DNA of 64,000 nt, from contig CALGSW010000011.1 of NCBI GenBank assembly GCA_937901965.1, positions 24,194 through 88,193 of the forward strand, read 5' to 3'. Made by a program: the position numbers and the translations under genes. Numbering within the stretch: position 1 is the first letter of the stretch; every line of letters starts with the position of its first letter. The notes under the pieces were generated by a model. It was not told the DNA's origin, ran no database searches, and saw only the letters and a list, made by a program, of their open reading frames with translations. The DNA is from an uncultured Bacteroidota bacterium. GTDB lineage: Bacteria; Bacteroidota; Bacteroidia; Bacteroidales; UBA932. Positions 1-9,042 of this stretch are shown here, in pieces.

Positions 1-809
1 TCTCTTTGGATGTCTTTATGGTTAAGCAGAGTTTTGAAGCAAAACCCTACAGAGAGTTATTAATGAATTCTTATGGTGCATCTGTCCATGCCTCTCCTTC
101 ATCAGTAACGGAGTATGGACGAAGCCTTCTTAAATCAAAACCGGATGAGAGGGGTAGTTTAGGGATTGCAATATCTGAGGCTGTGGAGATGGCTGTCAAA
201 TGCAGTGGTACAAGGTATGCTCTGGGAAGTGTGCTTGATCATGTTCTTCTTCATCAGACTATTATTGGCCTTGAGGCTGAGAAGCAGATGGAAATGGCAG
301 GAGAGAGGCCGGATAAAGTTATAGCCTGCTTTGGTGGCGGATCAAATTTTGCAGGTATAGCATTTCCCTTTATCAGGCACAATATCAAAGCTATAGCTGC
401 AGAGCCCTTGGCCTGTCCCAAGCTTTCAAAGGGAGAGTTCAGATACGACTTTGGCGACAGTGCCGGCCATACTCCTCTCATACCTATGTTCACACTGGGA
501 CACGATTTTTCACCAGAACAGATACATGCAGCCGGATTAAGATACCACGGTGGTGGACGAATTGTAAGCCATCTGAAAAAAGAGGGGATTATTGAAAGCG
601 TTACAATTGATCAAAAAGAGGCATTCACTGCCGGGCTCACATTCGCAAAAAGTGAAGGGATAATACCGGCACCGGAAAGCAATCATGCAATTGCATCAGC
701 ATTAAGAGAGGCATTAAAGGCTAAGGAGAGTGGTCGCTCAGAGGTTATACTTTTTAACTTATCCGGCCATGGTTTACTGGATTTACAAGCTTATAAGGAA
801 TTTTTATAA
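1..809 (+). CDS. TrpB-like PLP-dependent enzyme (tryptophan synthase beta-like, TrpB2 type), 5' end cut by window edge
   Basis: The reading frame is open from the first bases of the window, so the true start lies outside; the TTG at position 6 is only an internal codon. About 268 C-terminal residues are present, against roughly 450 for the TrpB2 family. The fragment carries the glycine-rich phosphate-binding loop of fold-type II PLP enzymes (CFGGGSNFAGIAF) and a later PAPESNHAIA motif like the PAPE-HAI segment of TrpB2. The PLP lysine would be in the missing part. The family condenses indole with serine to make tryptophan; TrpB2 proteins are often stand-alone and not next to trpA, and no trpA is seen here. 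Family call is firm, physiological role is inferred. Confidence 0.88.
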   Translation, partial: SLDVFMVKQSFEAKPYRELLMNSYGASVHASPSSVTEYGRSLLKSKPDERGSLGIAISEAVEMAVKCSGTRYALGSVLDHVLLHQTIIGLEAEKQMEMAGERPDKVIACFGGGSNFAGIAFPFIRHNIKAIAAEPLACPKLSKGEFRYDFGDSAGHTPLIPMFTLGHDFSPEQIHAAGLRYHGGGRIVSHLKKEGIIESVTIDQKEAFTAGLTFAKSEGIIPAPESNHAIASALREALKAKESGRSEVILFNLSGHGLLDLQAYKEFL

Positions 810-827
810 TAGTTTTCAACAAATACT

Positions 828-835
828 TACATTTG
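828..835 (+). promoter_or_regulatory. Bacteroidetes -7 promoter element for the EamA transporter
   Basis: TACATTTG matches the TAnnTTTG consensus, 18 nt before the ATG at 854. No good -33 TTTG lies at the usual distance, so this is a pattern match of moderate weight. Confidence 0.45.
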
Positions 836-853
836 CAACTCTGAAAAATATAT

Positions 854-1873
854 ATGCAATATTTTGGTGAAATTATATCAATAGCGGTAGCTGTCTCCTG
901 GACTTTTACCGCTCTTTTCTTTGAATTTGCAGGAAAGAGAATAGGATCTCTTTCAGTAAATTTACTAAGATTGGTATTTGCCTTTTTTCTGCTTGGCGGG
1001 ATGCTGTTGATAACCACAGGCTCCTTTTTTCCATCAGAAGCAGATGGCAAAACATGGTTATGGATGTCTCTCTCTGGACTGGTTGGATTTGTTTTTGGGG
1101 ACTTATGTCTCTTCTACTCTTACACCATTATTACTGCGAGATTTTCTCAGTTGCTCATGACTCTGGCTCCCCCGTTTGCAGCCTTTTTCGGATGGATTTT
1201 ACTGGGTGAAAAACTATCACCTATGGGCTTCCTTGGGATGGCCGTGACAATGTTTGGTATAGGGATGTCAATTCTGAAGAGAAGCGCACCCAGGAACGGG
1301 GATGCTACTGCAATTGCAGGAACCAGCCACATGGCGGTTGTCACCAGCTGCGAAAAGGAGAATAGAAGCTTTGTGAAAAAAATAATGCCGGACGTTGAGT
1401 TACATCTGCCCATAAAAGGTGTTTTGCTTGGGGTTGGTGCCGCACTCGGTCAGGGTTTCGGGATAGTGCTCAGCAAGGTTGGGATGAATCATTATGCTCT
1501 CTCGGCAGAGGGGACTGAGATATCATCCTACATACCTTTTGCCGCTACTCACATGAGAATAATAAGCGGAGTAATAGGTTTTGCGCTGATTATCGTGTTA
1601 ACCGGCAGAATCAAGATGCTCAGAGATGGGGTTAAAGACAGGAGAGCCATAGGAGCAACATTCCTTGGTTCAATCTTTGGCCCTTTTATAGGTGTCTCAC
1701 TCTCTCTGCTTGCTGTTCAAAATGCAAACACTGCAGTAGCGTCAACTATCATGGCAACAACACCCATAATAATACTGATACCTTACATATTCATTTACAA
1801 GAAAAAAGTTACCTGGATAGAGGCTGCCGGAGCAGTACTGAGTGTTGTGGGTGTCTCTCTCTTCTTTATGTAA
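854..1873 (+). CDS. EamA/DMT family transporter
   Basis: A 339-residue, very hydrophobic protein with about ten membrane segments arranged as two EamA-type halves (about residues 5-140 and 185-339). The first half has the typical membrane-helix ending LMTLAPPFAAFFGWILLGE, and the second ends in the parallel block TAVASTIMATTPI. The family exports or imports small metabolites (amino acids, nucleosides, sugars) across the inner membrane; the substrate cannot be read from sequence. A polar insert of about 45 residues (140-185) separates the halves and is longer than usual. The gene stands alone: it follows the TrpB-like gene by 44 bp and has its own promoter match. It converges on radA. Confidence 0.9.
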   Translation: MQYFGEIISIAVAVSWTFTALFFEFAGKRIGSLSVNLLRLVFAFFLLGGMLLITTGSFFPSEADGKTWLWMSLSGLVGFVFGDLCLFYSYTIITARFSQLLMTLAPPFAAFFGWILLGEKLSPMGFLGMAVTMFGIGMSILKRSAPRNGDATAIAGTSHMAVVTSCEKENRSFVKKIMPDVELHLPIKGVLLGVGAALGQGFGIVLSKVGMNHYALSAEGTEISSYIPFAATHMRIISGVIGFALIIVLTGRIKMLRDGVKDRRAIGATFLGSIFGPFIGVSLSLLAVQNANTAVASTIMATTPIIILIPYIFIYKKKVTWIEAAGAVLSVVGVSLFFM

Positions 1874-1902
1874 AAGAATACCTGTCTCTTTTTACCGTAA
1901 GG

Positions 1903-3288
1903 CTATCCCTTAAAGAGCTCCCTTACAAGCTCAGGAATATCCTTTATTTCAACAACCTTAATTCTCTGTTTACCCATTTTCGGGTGTCTGCTGAAAGCAG
2001 AAACAAAGATTTTCTCAAAGCCGAGTTTTTCAGCTTCTGCAATTCTTCTCTCTACCTGGCTGACAGGCCGGATCTCTCCGCTTAGCCCCACTTCTGCAGC
2101 AAAGCAGAACCCGGATGGTATGGAGTAATCAAAATTTGAAGAAAGTATTGCACACACAACAGCAAGATCACAAGCTGGATCCGTTACTCTGAGACCTCCT
2201 GCCATATTAAGAAAAACATCCTTTGATGCGAGTTTGAATCCGGCTCTCTTCTCAAGTACTGCAAGGAGCATATTGGTTCTTCTTGAATCAAAACCGGTTG
2301 CAGATCTCTGTGGTGTTCCGTATGCAGCAGTACTTACAAGTGCCTGGGTTTCTATGAGGAAGGGTCTGGTGCCGTCAAGCATCGCTGCCACAGCAATCCC
2401 GGAAAGATCCTCCCCGTGCATGGGTATAAGCATCTCAGACGGATTAGAGACCTCGCGCAGCCCCTGGGCAACCATTTCAAAAATTGCAAGTTCGGCAGTG
2501 GAGCCAAATCTGTTCTTTATGCTTCTTAGTATCCGGTAAGAGTGCCTTGTGTCTCCCTCAAACTGGAGTACAACGTCAACGATATGTTCAAGCACTTTTG
2601 GACCGGCAATGCTTCCATCTTTAGTAATATGGCCTATTATTAGTACGGGCACCCCGCTCTCTTTTGCGTATCTTAACAGCAGTGCCGCACACTCCCTTAC
2701 CTGGGATACTGTGCCCGGAGAACTCTCAAGCGCCTCTGAGTACATTGTCTGAATAGAGTCAATAACTATAAGCTGAGGTGCGGTCTCCCCTGCCTGTAGC
2801 AGTATGTTCTCTATAAGGGTCTCGCTAAGGATTAAACAGTTAGAATCATCTCCTCCCAGCCTCTGTGCCCTGAGTTTAATCTGTCTTGTGCTCTCCTCTC
2901 CTGATACATACAGAGTCTTTATATGCGGGGCATGAAGTGGCACCTGCAGAGATAGGGTAGATTTACCGATTCCCGGCTCCCCACCTATAAGGACCAGAGA
3001 ACCCCGGACAAGTCCACCTCCAAGAATTCTGTCCATTTCGGACATACCAAGCAATATCCTCTGCTCATCAGATGTTGTTATTGATGAAAGTGATTCAGGA
3101 CGGGGAGAGTGACCGGAGGCTCTTCCGCCGCCTCTGCCAAATGGCGTTGAAGATCCACCCTCTCTTGTTACTATCTCCTCCTGCATTGTGTTCCACTCTC
3201 CGCAGGCGGGACATTTTCCAAGCCATTTAGCACTCTCGTTTCCGCATGAAGTGCAGAACCAAGCCTTTTTCACCTTTGCCATCCTCAT
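1903..3288 (-). CDS. radA: DNA repair protein RadA (Sms)
   Basis: A 461-residue RecA-related ATPase that promotes branch migration during recombinational repair. All three family signatures are visible: an N-terminal four-cysteine zinc finger (C12, C15, C26, C29), a Walker A loop GEPGIGKST around residues 103-111, and the RadA-specific KNRFG motif at 258-262, followed by a Lon-like C-terminal domain. Length is normal for the family. Two starts are possible, the ATG at 3288 and the ATG six bases later (MAKVKK), which is the more usual RadA beginning. The gene is divergent from the serine hydrolase at 3328 across only 39 bp that holds a promoter match for each direction. Confidence 0.97.
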   Translation of the reverse strand: MRMAKVKKAWFCTSCGNESAKWLGKCPACGEWNTMQEEIVTREGGSSTPFGRGGGRASGHSPRPESLSSITTSDEQRILLGMSEMDRILGGGLVRGSLVLIGGEPGIGKSTLSLQVPLHAPHIKTLYVSGEESTRQIKLRAQRLGGDDSNCLILSETLIENILLQAGETAPQLIVIDSIQTMYSEALESSPGTVSQVRECAALLLRYAKESGVPVLIIGHITKDGSIAGPKVLEHIVDVVLQFEGDTRHSYRILRSIKNRFGSTAELAIFEMVAQGLREVSNPSEMLIPMHGEDLSGIAVAAMLDGTRPFLIETQALVSTAAYGTPQRSATGFDSRRTNMLLAVLEKRAGFKLASKDVFLNMAGGLRVTDPACDLAVVCAILSSNFDYSIPSGFCFAAEVGLSGEIRPVSQVERRIAEAEKLGFEKIFVSAFSRHPKMGKQRIKVVEIKDIPELVRELFKG

Positions 3289-3304
3289 ATAATTTATTAC
3301 TTTA

Positions 3305-3312
3305 CAAATATA
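3305..3312 (-). promoter_or_regulatory. -7 promoter element for radA
   Basis: On the minus strand TATATTTG matches TAnnTTTG, 16 nt before the radA ATG at 3288. It lies 3 bp from the oppositely directed element at 3315-3322. Confidence 0.55.
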
Positions 3313-3314
3313 AT

Positions 3315-3322
3315 TATCTTTG
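3315..3322 (+). promoter_or_regulatory. -7 promoter element for the serine hydrolase gene
   Basis: TATCTTTG matches TAnnTTTG and ends 5 bp before the ATG at 3328. Transcription would begin close to that ATG, so either the message is nearly leaderless or translation starts at the next ATG (3340). Confidence 0.55.
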
Positions 3323-3327
3323 CTGAA

Positions 3328-4857
3328 ATGACTTTTACAATGAAACTAACCCACACCTTTCCAACAGCACTTCTGCTGTTGCTTTCTTTCTGCTGGTCAG
3401 AAGGATATGCTCAAAACAAGAGCGACGTTGATATTAACAACTTCAGAGACTACGTCATTAAAGTTAAAAATGAATGGAAAATACCCGGAATTGCTGCCGG
3501 TGTAATTAAAGATGGTAAAATTGTTATGGCCGAAGGATTCGGTATAGCAAGACCGGATGGAACTCCTGTAAATGAAACCACACTATTCCAGATAGGATCT
3601 GTTTCAAAATCATTTACAGCGGCAATAATGGCAAAACTCGTAGACGAGGGAAAGGTTAAGTGGGAAGATACAGTAAAGAGAATACTGCCTGATCTGGATC
3701 TTTATGACAACTGGATTGAAGAGAACCTTCAGGTTAAGGACATCATGACACACAGAATGGGGATGAAGGGCCAGCAGGGGACATATATCCCAAATCTTGG
3801 ATACTCCAGAGATGATGTTTACAGGATGATGCACCTTCTGAAACCAGGTTATAGTTTCAGAGGGTCTTATGAATACAACAATATTACCTTTATAATTGCT
3901 CAGAAGATAATTGAAAAACTCTCCGGAAAAAGCTGGGAGGATAATCTTAAAGAGGTAATACTGGATCCTTTGGGAATGTATAATACATCGGCCAACGGAG
4001 AACCTTTTGCCGCATCTCCTTATGCAGCTGTGCCGCATGACTATGGATGGAGAGACTCTATATACTCGGCACCGCTTCTTGGAGAGGAACAAGCCCTGCA
4101 CTGGCTTACTGTAGTTGGTCCGGCAGGTTCTGTCAACTCAACAGTTCCTGATATGCTCAAATATGTTCAGTTTCACCTGGATAAGGGAAGGGTTGGTGAG
4201 AAAGAGGTAATATCCGTAAAGGGTATGAATTATCTTCACAGAGGTCAGACTATAACATCCCAGGACTCTGCCCGCACTACTCTCTATGCACATTGCTGGT
4301 TTGTAGAGCAGAACAGCAGATACAGATTGTGGTTCCACACAGGGACAACATGGGGATTTACAACTCTTGCTGCATTCGTACCGGAGTTAAACCTGGGTAT
4401 GGTATTTCTGGTTAATTCAGATGCCCCTGCAAATCTGAGATATTCCCTTATGAGACGTCTTATAGATATGTACAGAGGCGAAAAGGATCTGAAAGACTAT
4501 AGTGCCGGATATCTGGAGGAGTGGATAAAGAGTTCTGCCGAGAGCAGGGAGAGAGCTCAGAAAAGAGAGACTCCTGAGAGGGTAAGTGCTCCATCGGTAG
4601 AGAAACTTGCCGGAGTTTACGATAAAGGTGAGCTTTTTGGTAAGGCCGTAATTGACATTGAGGACGGAGATGCATACATAACCGTTGGCCCAAAAGCATG
4701 GAGGCATAAGCTCAGTCATGTAAACGGAAATGAGTTCATATTCAGAAGCGACGGGCACGCATTCAGGGTGAAATTTGAATTAGGGGAAAATCCTTCACTT
4801 GACATTGATTTTGGGGGAGATGAGAATTTTGGGCCTTGGAAAAAACTAAGCAACTAA
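3328..4857 (+). CDS. Secreted serine hydrolase, beta-lactamase/class C type, with C-terminal DUF3471-like domain
   Basis: A 509-residue exported penicillin-binding-fold hydrolase. A signal peptide (about residues 5-28, ending GYAQ) is followed by the catalytic domain with SxxK (S91-V-S-K94), YxN (Y181-N-N183) and an HTG triad (H335-T-G337), the third motif in the form common to class C esterases and peptidases. After about residue 400 comes a small beta-rich tail resembling DUF3471. Such proteins are usually D-aminopeptidases or esterases rather than true beta-lactamases. The gene is followed after 36 bp by an AbgT transporter and then a secreted C26 peptidase, which suggests periplasmic hydrolysis of an amide or peptide. 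Start may be 3340 instead (MKLTHTF), given the promoter only 5 bp before 3328. Confidence 0.9.
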   Translation: MTFTMKLTHTFPTALLLLLSFCWSEGYAQNKSDVDINNFRDYVIKVKNEWKIPGIAAGVIKDGKIVMAEGFGIARPDGTPVNETTLFQIGSVSKSFTAAIMAKLVDEGKVKWEDTVKRILPDLDLYDNWIEENLQVKDIMTHRMGMKGQQGTYIPNLGYSRDDVYRMMHLLKPGYSFRGSYEYNNITFIIAQKIIEKLSGKSWEDNLKEVILDPLGMYNTSANGEPFAASPYAAVPHDYGWRDSIYSAPLLGEEQALHWLTVVGPAGSVNSTVPDMLKYVQFHLDKGRVGEKEVISVKGMNYLHRGQTITSQDSARTTLYAHCWFVEQNSRYRLWFHTGTTWGFTTLAAFVPELNLGMVFLVNSDAPANLRYSLMRRLIDMYRGEKDLKDYSAGYLEEWIKSSAESRERAQKRETPERVSAPSVEKLAGVYDKGELFGKAVIDIEDGDAYITVGPKAWRHKLSHVNGNEFIFRSDGHAFRVKFELGENPSLDIDFGGDENFGPWKKLSN

Positions 4858-4893
4858 AAATAAATTATTAACTAAAAACAACACAACTACAAA

Positions 4894-6408
4894 ATGACTA
4901 AAAAAAGCCGTTTTGCAAGAGTATTAGACACAATTGAAGTGGTAGGGAACAAATTACCACACCCGGCCACACTTTTTTTTATGATGGCAGTAATAATTGC
5001 TCTCCTCTCATGGTGGGCATCTGCCGTAGGTCTTCAGGCAACTCACCCCTCTACCGGTGAAGTAATTCAGGTGAGAAATCTGTTGAGCGGAGATGGAATC
5101 AGATGGATTTACACAAATGTTGAACACAATTTTGTTGAATTCCCTCCTCTGGGCCTTGTACTGGTGATAATGATAGGGATAGGTGTGGCCGAGGGTTCCG
5201 GCCTGTTTACGGTTCTGGTAAGACAGCTTGTACTGGGAGCACCTAAAAAGTTAATCACAGCTTCAATAATTGTTGCGGGTATATTCTCCCATCTGGCATC
5301 TGAGGTTGGATATGTGATTTTAATACCGTTGGGAGCTATGATTTTTCATGCTCTCGGAAGGCATCCTATGGCCGGATTTGCTGCCGCCTTTGCAGGGGTA
5401 AGTGCAGGGTTCGGTTCAAATTTTTTGATAGGATCAGTTGACCCAATTCTTGCAGGTCTCTCAACTTCAGCTGCAAATATTATTGATCCGGAGATGAATA
5501 TTAATCCTATGGTAAACTATTTCTTTATGTTTGCCAGTGCTCTAATGGTAGTGTTCGTGGGAACATGGGTTACCGAGAAAATTGTTGAACCAAGGCTTGG
5601 GACTTATCATGGAAACGAAAAACCACTGGAGATAGAGCAGATTACTCCTCTTGAGAAGAGGGGTCTTAAATGGGCCGGCTGGGGGACTCTTATATTTATG
5701 GCAGCAATGGCCTGGACAATAATTCCTGAAAACGGCCTTCTTAGGGATCCGGAAACAGGAGGGATTCTAAGGTCTCCGTTTTTCTCAGGGATAGTTGTGG
5801 GTCTCCTGCTTCTCTTCTTTGTTCCGGGTATGATTTACGGTGTCATAGTAGGAACTATAAAGAATGACAAAGATGTTATTAAACACATGACCCACTCAAT
5901 GAAAGGTCTTGGAGGATATATTGTACTTGTTTTCTTTGCAGCTCAGTTTATATACTGGTTCAACTATTCAAATCTGGGGCTGGTCCTTGCAATAGACGGG
6001 GCCCAGTTCCTTAAAAATATCGGTTTTACAGGAATTCCTCTGATTCTGGCCTTTGTTCTGCTGGCTGCATTCCTAAATTTATTTATGGGTAGTGCATCAG
6101 CTAAATGGGCAATCATGGCTCCGGTTTTCATCCCTATGTTTATGCTTTTGGGATACCATCCCGGACTAACTCAGGCTGCCTTCAGGATAGGAGATTCTGT
6201 GACAAATGTAATCACTCCAATGATGAGCTACTTTGCACTTATAGTTACTTATGCTCAGAAATATGATGAGAAAAACGGTATAGGAACAATTATCTCCCTT
6301 ATGATTCCATACACTGTGATATTCCTGATTGTATGGGCCGTTATGATAACTATCTGGCTGTTACTGGGAATTCCGGTGGGATTTGACGGGCCTGTTCATA
6401 TGCCTTAA
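4894..6408 (+). CDS. AbgT family transporter
   Basis: A 504-residue inner-membrane protein with many hydrophobic helices and clear AbgT family features: the start ARVLDTIEVVGNKLPHP, the central VAEGSGLF segment, the conserved helix hairpin GVSAGFGSNFLIGSVDPILAG and the C-terminal FMGSASAKWAIMAPVFIP block with RIGDSVTNVITPMM. The founding member (E. coli AbgT) imports p-aminobenzoyl-glutamate, a folate breakdown product, and other members have been reported to export sulfonamides. It lies between a periplasmic serine hydrolase and a secreted C26 peptidase, all on the same strand with gaps of about 35 bp, so the three are probably one transcription unit. Substrate is inferred only. Confidence 0.93.
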   Translation: MTKKSRFARVLDTIEVVGNKLPHPATLFFMMAVIIALLSWWASAVGLQATHPSTGEVIQVRNLLSGDGIRWIYTNVEHNFVEFPPLGLVLVIMIGIGVAEGSGLFTVLVRQLVLGAPKKLITASIIVAGIFSHLASEVGYVILIPLGAMIFHALGRHPMAGFAAAFAGVSAGFGSNFLIGSVDPILAGLSTSAANIIDPEMNINPMVNYFFMFASALMVVFVGTWVTEKIVEPRLGTYHGNEKPLEIEQITPLEKRGLKWAGWGTLIFMAAMAWTIIPENGLLRDPETGGILRSPFFSGIVVGLLLLFFVPGMIYGVIVGTIKNDKDVIKHMTHSMKGLGGYIVLVFFAAQFIYWFNYSNLGLVLAIDGAQFLKNIGFTGIPLILAFVLLAAFLNLFMGSASAKWAIMAPVFIPMFMLLGYHPGLTQAAFRIGDSVTNVITPMMSYFALIVTYAQKYDEKNGIGTIISLMIPYTVIFLIVWAVMITIWLLLGIPVGFDGPVHMP

Positions 6409-6443
6409 GGTTGCGGTTCTAAAGATTAATTAATTCATATAAT

Positions 6444-7244
6444 ATGAAAAAAATATTTTCTGTTCTTATGCTCTTCATGCTCACAATGAGTATGTCGGCT
6501 CAAAGCTCTAAAAAACCGGTAATTGGAATCTCCTCTACATGGGGAGAGGGAACAACAACTCAGGTTCCAATTACATATGTTAATTCTGTTCTGAAGGCAG
6601 GAGGTGTGCCGCTTGTATTGCCGGTAACATCAGATCCTGAGTTGCTTTCAGCAATGCTGGAGAGGGTTGATGGTGTGATTATGACCGGAGGTGAAGATAT
6701 TGATCCACTTAAATGGTTTGGAGAGGAGCCTGTATCAGCTATGGGCGAAATTGCTCCCAAAAGGGATGATTTTGACATAGCTCTGATAAGAATGGCGGTA
6801 GAGAAGGGTGTTCCTCTTCTTGGTATCTGCAGAGGTCACCAATTATTGAATGTGGCATTCGGAGGGAATCTTTATCAGGACCTTCCATCTCAGCTTAAGG
6901 GATATTCAATTAAACACAGACAGAGTACGCCGGGATGGTATGGTACCCATTCAATTCTTATTGAGAAGGGATCTCTGCTAAATAAACAGATAGGTTTAGA
7001 TAGTGTAGCTGTTAACACATTCCACCATCAGGGTGTAAAGGATGTGGCCCCTGGTTTTAAGGCAACAGCCTGGTCAAAGGATGGTGTGGTTGAAGCAATG
7101 GAAAAGGTAGGGAGTACTAAAGTGTTTGGTGTTCAGTTCCATCCGGAGGTGTTCACATCAAATGGATATGATACCTTTATTGGAATCTTTAAGCATCTTG
7201 TAAATGAAGCCTCTATTTACGGAGCTTCGCGTAAGATAAAATAA
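6444..7244 (+). CDS. Secreted gamma-glutamyl hydrolase-type peptidase (class I glutamine amidotransferase-like, peptidase C26)
   Basis: A 266-residue protein with a clear signal peptide (residues 1 to about 20, ending MSAQ), followed by a class I amidotransferase fold. The nucleophile elbow GICRGHQ has Cys129, and the His-Glu pair is H233/E235 in GVQFHPE. The fold matches PuuD and folate gamma-glutamyl hydrolases, which cut gamma-linked glutamate. PuuD itself is cytoplasmic, so the signal peptide points to action in the periplasm. It ends the serine hydrolase-AbgT-C26 run. Its last 32 bp overlap the convergent membrane-protein gene. Confidence 0.9.
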   Translation: MKKIFSVLMLFMLTMSMSAQSSKKPVIGISSTWGEGTTTQVPITYVNSVLKAGGVPLVLPVTSDPELLSAMLERVDGVIMTGGEDIDPLKWFGEEPVSAMGEIAPKRDDFDIALIRMAVEKGVPLLGICRGHQLLNVAFGGNLYQDLPSQLKGYSIKHRQSTPGWYGTHSILIEKGSLLNKQIGLDSVAVNTFHHQGVKDVAPGFKATAWSKDGVVEAMEKVGSTKVFGVQFHPEVFTSNGYDTFIGIFKHLVNEASIYGASRKIK

Positions 7245-7839
7245 GTCCCAGAACAATTGAAAGGGATGCAGCAAAAAGCACCCTGTATTGATCCGGAAGT
7301 AGGAATGTTATCGTGTGGGCGGGCACCCAGAAAAATGGGATTGTCTTGCCCACTACGAATTTAATGAAACCACTCCAGTCAATGTCTGAGACTACTCCAG
7401 ATATGCCGCCTCCGTTCTCAATAACTGAATCTGTAATCCTGTGTAGTGCCATGAATACAGTTCCAAATGTGAAGTTCATAATGAAGGAGACGTAAAAGGC
7501 AAAAATTATCTTACTTCCGCCGGTCCAGAGGAGTCCCTTTTCCGATGCTCCGCTCACTCCGGCAGTGAACAGTGTAAACATTGCCACAATCATCATACCT
7601 AGAAAACCCCAGACGGCCATTTTTGGAAACATGCCCTTTACGGCTTGCCACTCCCCTTTAACCAGCCGTACAGCAAGGAACTCTCCCATCATAGAGAGTA
7701 TAGCAAACTTAGTAAATCCCATAATGTAAGGGTGGGAGGCGGTAGCCTGTTCAAAGATCTCCCTTGTCTGAGGGATTGCAAGAAATGATACTATTGCAGC
7801 AAGAAGCAGGGTCCATATTGCCCATCCGTATTTAGCCAT
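7213..7839 (-). CDS. Integral membrane protein, Mpv17/PMP22-like
   Basis: A 208-residue protein with about five hydrophobic segments. The middle FTKFAILSMMGEFLAVRL, the NFTFGTVFMALHRITD stretch and the C-terminal FLLPDQYRVLFAASLSIVLGLILS resemble bacterial members annotated as Mpv17/PMP22 family, of unknown role. The ATG at 7839 is preferred to an in-frame TTG at 7860 that overlaps the promoter element. The 3' end overlaps the convergent C26 peptidase gene by 32 bp. It lies downstream of the DEAD-box gene on the same strand, 30 bp after its stop, with a promoter match of its own. Confidence 0.6.
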   Translation of the reverse strand: MAKYGWAIWTLLLAAIVSFLAIPQTREIFEQATASHPYIMGFTKFAILSMMGEFLAVRLVKGEWQAVKGMFPKMAVWGFLGMMIVAMFTLFTAGVSGASEKGLLWTGGSKIIFAFYVSFIMNFTFGTVFMALHRITDSVIENGGGISGVVSDIDWSGFIKFVVGKTIPFFWVPAHTITFLLPDQYRVLFAASLSIVLGLILSYAKLRK

Positions 7840-7857
7840 AATTTGCAGTTTTATTTG

Positions 7858-7865
7858 CAAATATA
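7858..7865 (-). promoter_or_regulatory. -7 promoter element for the Mpv17-like gene
   Basis: Minus-strand TATATTTG matches TAnnTTTG and lies 18 nt before the ATG at 7839. No -33 TTTG is apparent. Confidence 0.4.
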
Positions 7866-7869
7866 AGCT

Positions 7870-9042
7870 TTATCGTCTTCTGCTCCTACGTTCTGGTTTC
7901 TGAACTGATTCAGATATTGCAAGTTCGTGCTCCAGAATATTTAGTTTTTTACCTATTAGCTTCTGGATACTCTTTAGCAGAGCTCTCTCTTTTGTGTCGC
8001 AAAATGAGAGGGCGACACCTGTCATACCTGCTCTGCCGGTACGTCCAATTCTGTGAACATAACTCTCCGGGTCCTCGGGGAGGTCATAGTTAATCACATG
8101 TGAAAGATTATCGATGTCAATTCCACGTGAAGCTATATCTGTTGCAATAAGTACTCGGATTTTCTTGGCTTTGAATTTCTTCAGTGCAATTTGTCTGGCA
8201 GTTTGTGATTTGTTACCGTGAATAGCGTCACTCCTGATCCCCTCTCTAAGAAGGTTCTTCGCAATTTTGTCTGCTCCGTGTTTTGTTCTGGAGAAAATCA
8301 ATACAGACTCCTTACTCTCATCTTTCAGCAGGTCAACAAGCAGAGGCATCTTATGCTCTCTGTCTGCGTAATATAAAAACTGTTCTATAGTATCTACAGT
8401 AGAAGCTGCAGGTGTAACTTCAATCCTAACCGGGTCTCTTAGAATGCTCTCAGCCAGATGGGCAATCTCATCAGGCATTGTTGCAGAAAAGAGAAGCGTC
8501 TGTCTCTTCTGAGGGATTTTTGATACAATTTTTCTGATATCATGTATGAATCCCATGTCAAGCATTCTGTCTGCTTCGTCAAGGACAAAAAACTCAACTC
8601 TGCGCAAATCTACGTAACCCTGATTCATTAAATCCAGAAGCCTTCCGGGAGTTGCAACCAAAATATCAACGCCTCTTCTGAGAGCGTCGGTCTGGGCTCT
8701 TTGGCCTACACCACCGTAAATTACGGTGTGTCTTAAATCTGTGAATCGTCCGTATGATGCAAAACTTTCATCAATTTGAACTGCCAGCTCCCTTGTGGGA
8801 GTTAATACAAGTGCCTTTACCTCTCTTCTCTGACCTTTTCTCTCGGCCTTGTATATATTTTGAAGAATGGGTATGGAGAATGCAGCCGTTTTACCGGTGC
8901 CTGTCTGTGCGCAACCAAGAACGTCGTGGTTATTGAGAATTACCGGAATAGCCTGTTGCTGAATGGGTGTGGGGGTAGAATACCCCTCGTGATTAAGAGC
9001 TCTCAATAGAGGCTCTATAATTTCAAGATTGTCGAATGTCAT
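7870..9042 (-). CDS. DEAD-box ATP-dependent RNA helicase (RhlE-like)
   Basis: A 390-residue SF2 helicase with every core motif: Q motif near residue 20 (PTPIQQQAI), Walker A AQTGTGKT, PTRELA, TPGR, DEAD, SAT, and the C-terminal ARGIDI and HRIGRTGRAG. The C-terminal tail is short and basic (RRSRRR), like RhlE-type proteins. Such enzymes remodel RNA in ribosome assembly or decay. The ATG overlaps the stop codon of the upstream secreted-protein gene by one base, so the two could be co-transcribed, but a promoter match with a good -33 lies inside the end of that gene. Confidence 0.96.
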   Translation of the reverse strand: MTFDNLEIIEPLLRALNHEGYSTPTPIQQQAIPVILNNHDVLGCAQTGTGKTAAFSIPILQNIYKAERKGQRREVKALVLTPTRELAVQIDESFASYGRFTDLRHTVIYGGVGQRAQTDALRRGVDILVATPGRLLDLMNQGYVDLRRVEFFVLDEADRMLDMGFIHDIRKIVSKIPQKRQTLLFSATMPDEIAHLAESILRDPVRIEVTPAASTVDTIEQFLYYADREHKMPLLVDLLKDESKESVLIFSRTKHGADKIAKNLLREGIRSDAIHGNKSQTARQIALKKFKAKKIRVLIATDIASRGIDIDNLSHVINYDLPEDPESYVHRIGRTGRAGMTGVALSFCDTKERALLKSIQKLIGKKLNILEHELAISESVQKPERRSRRR

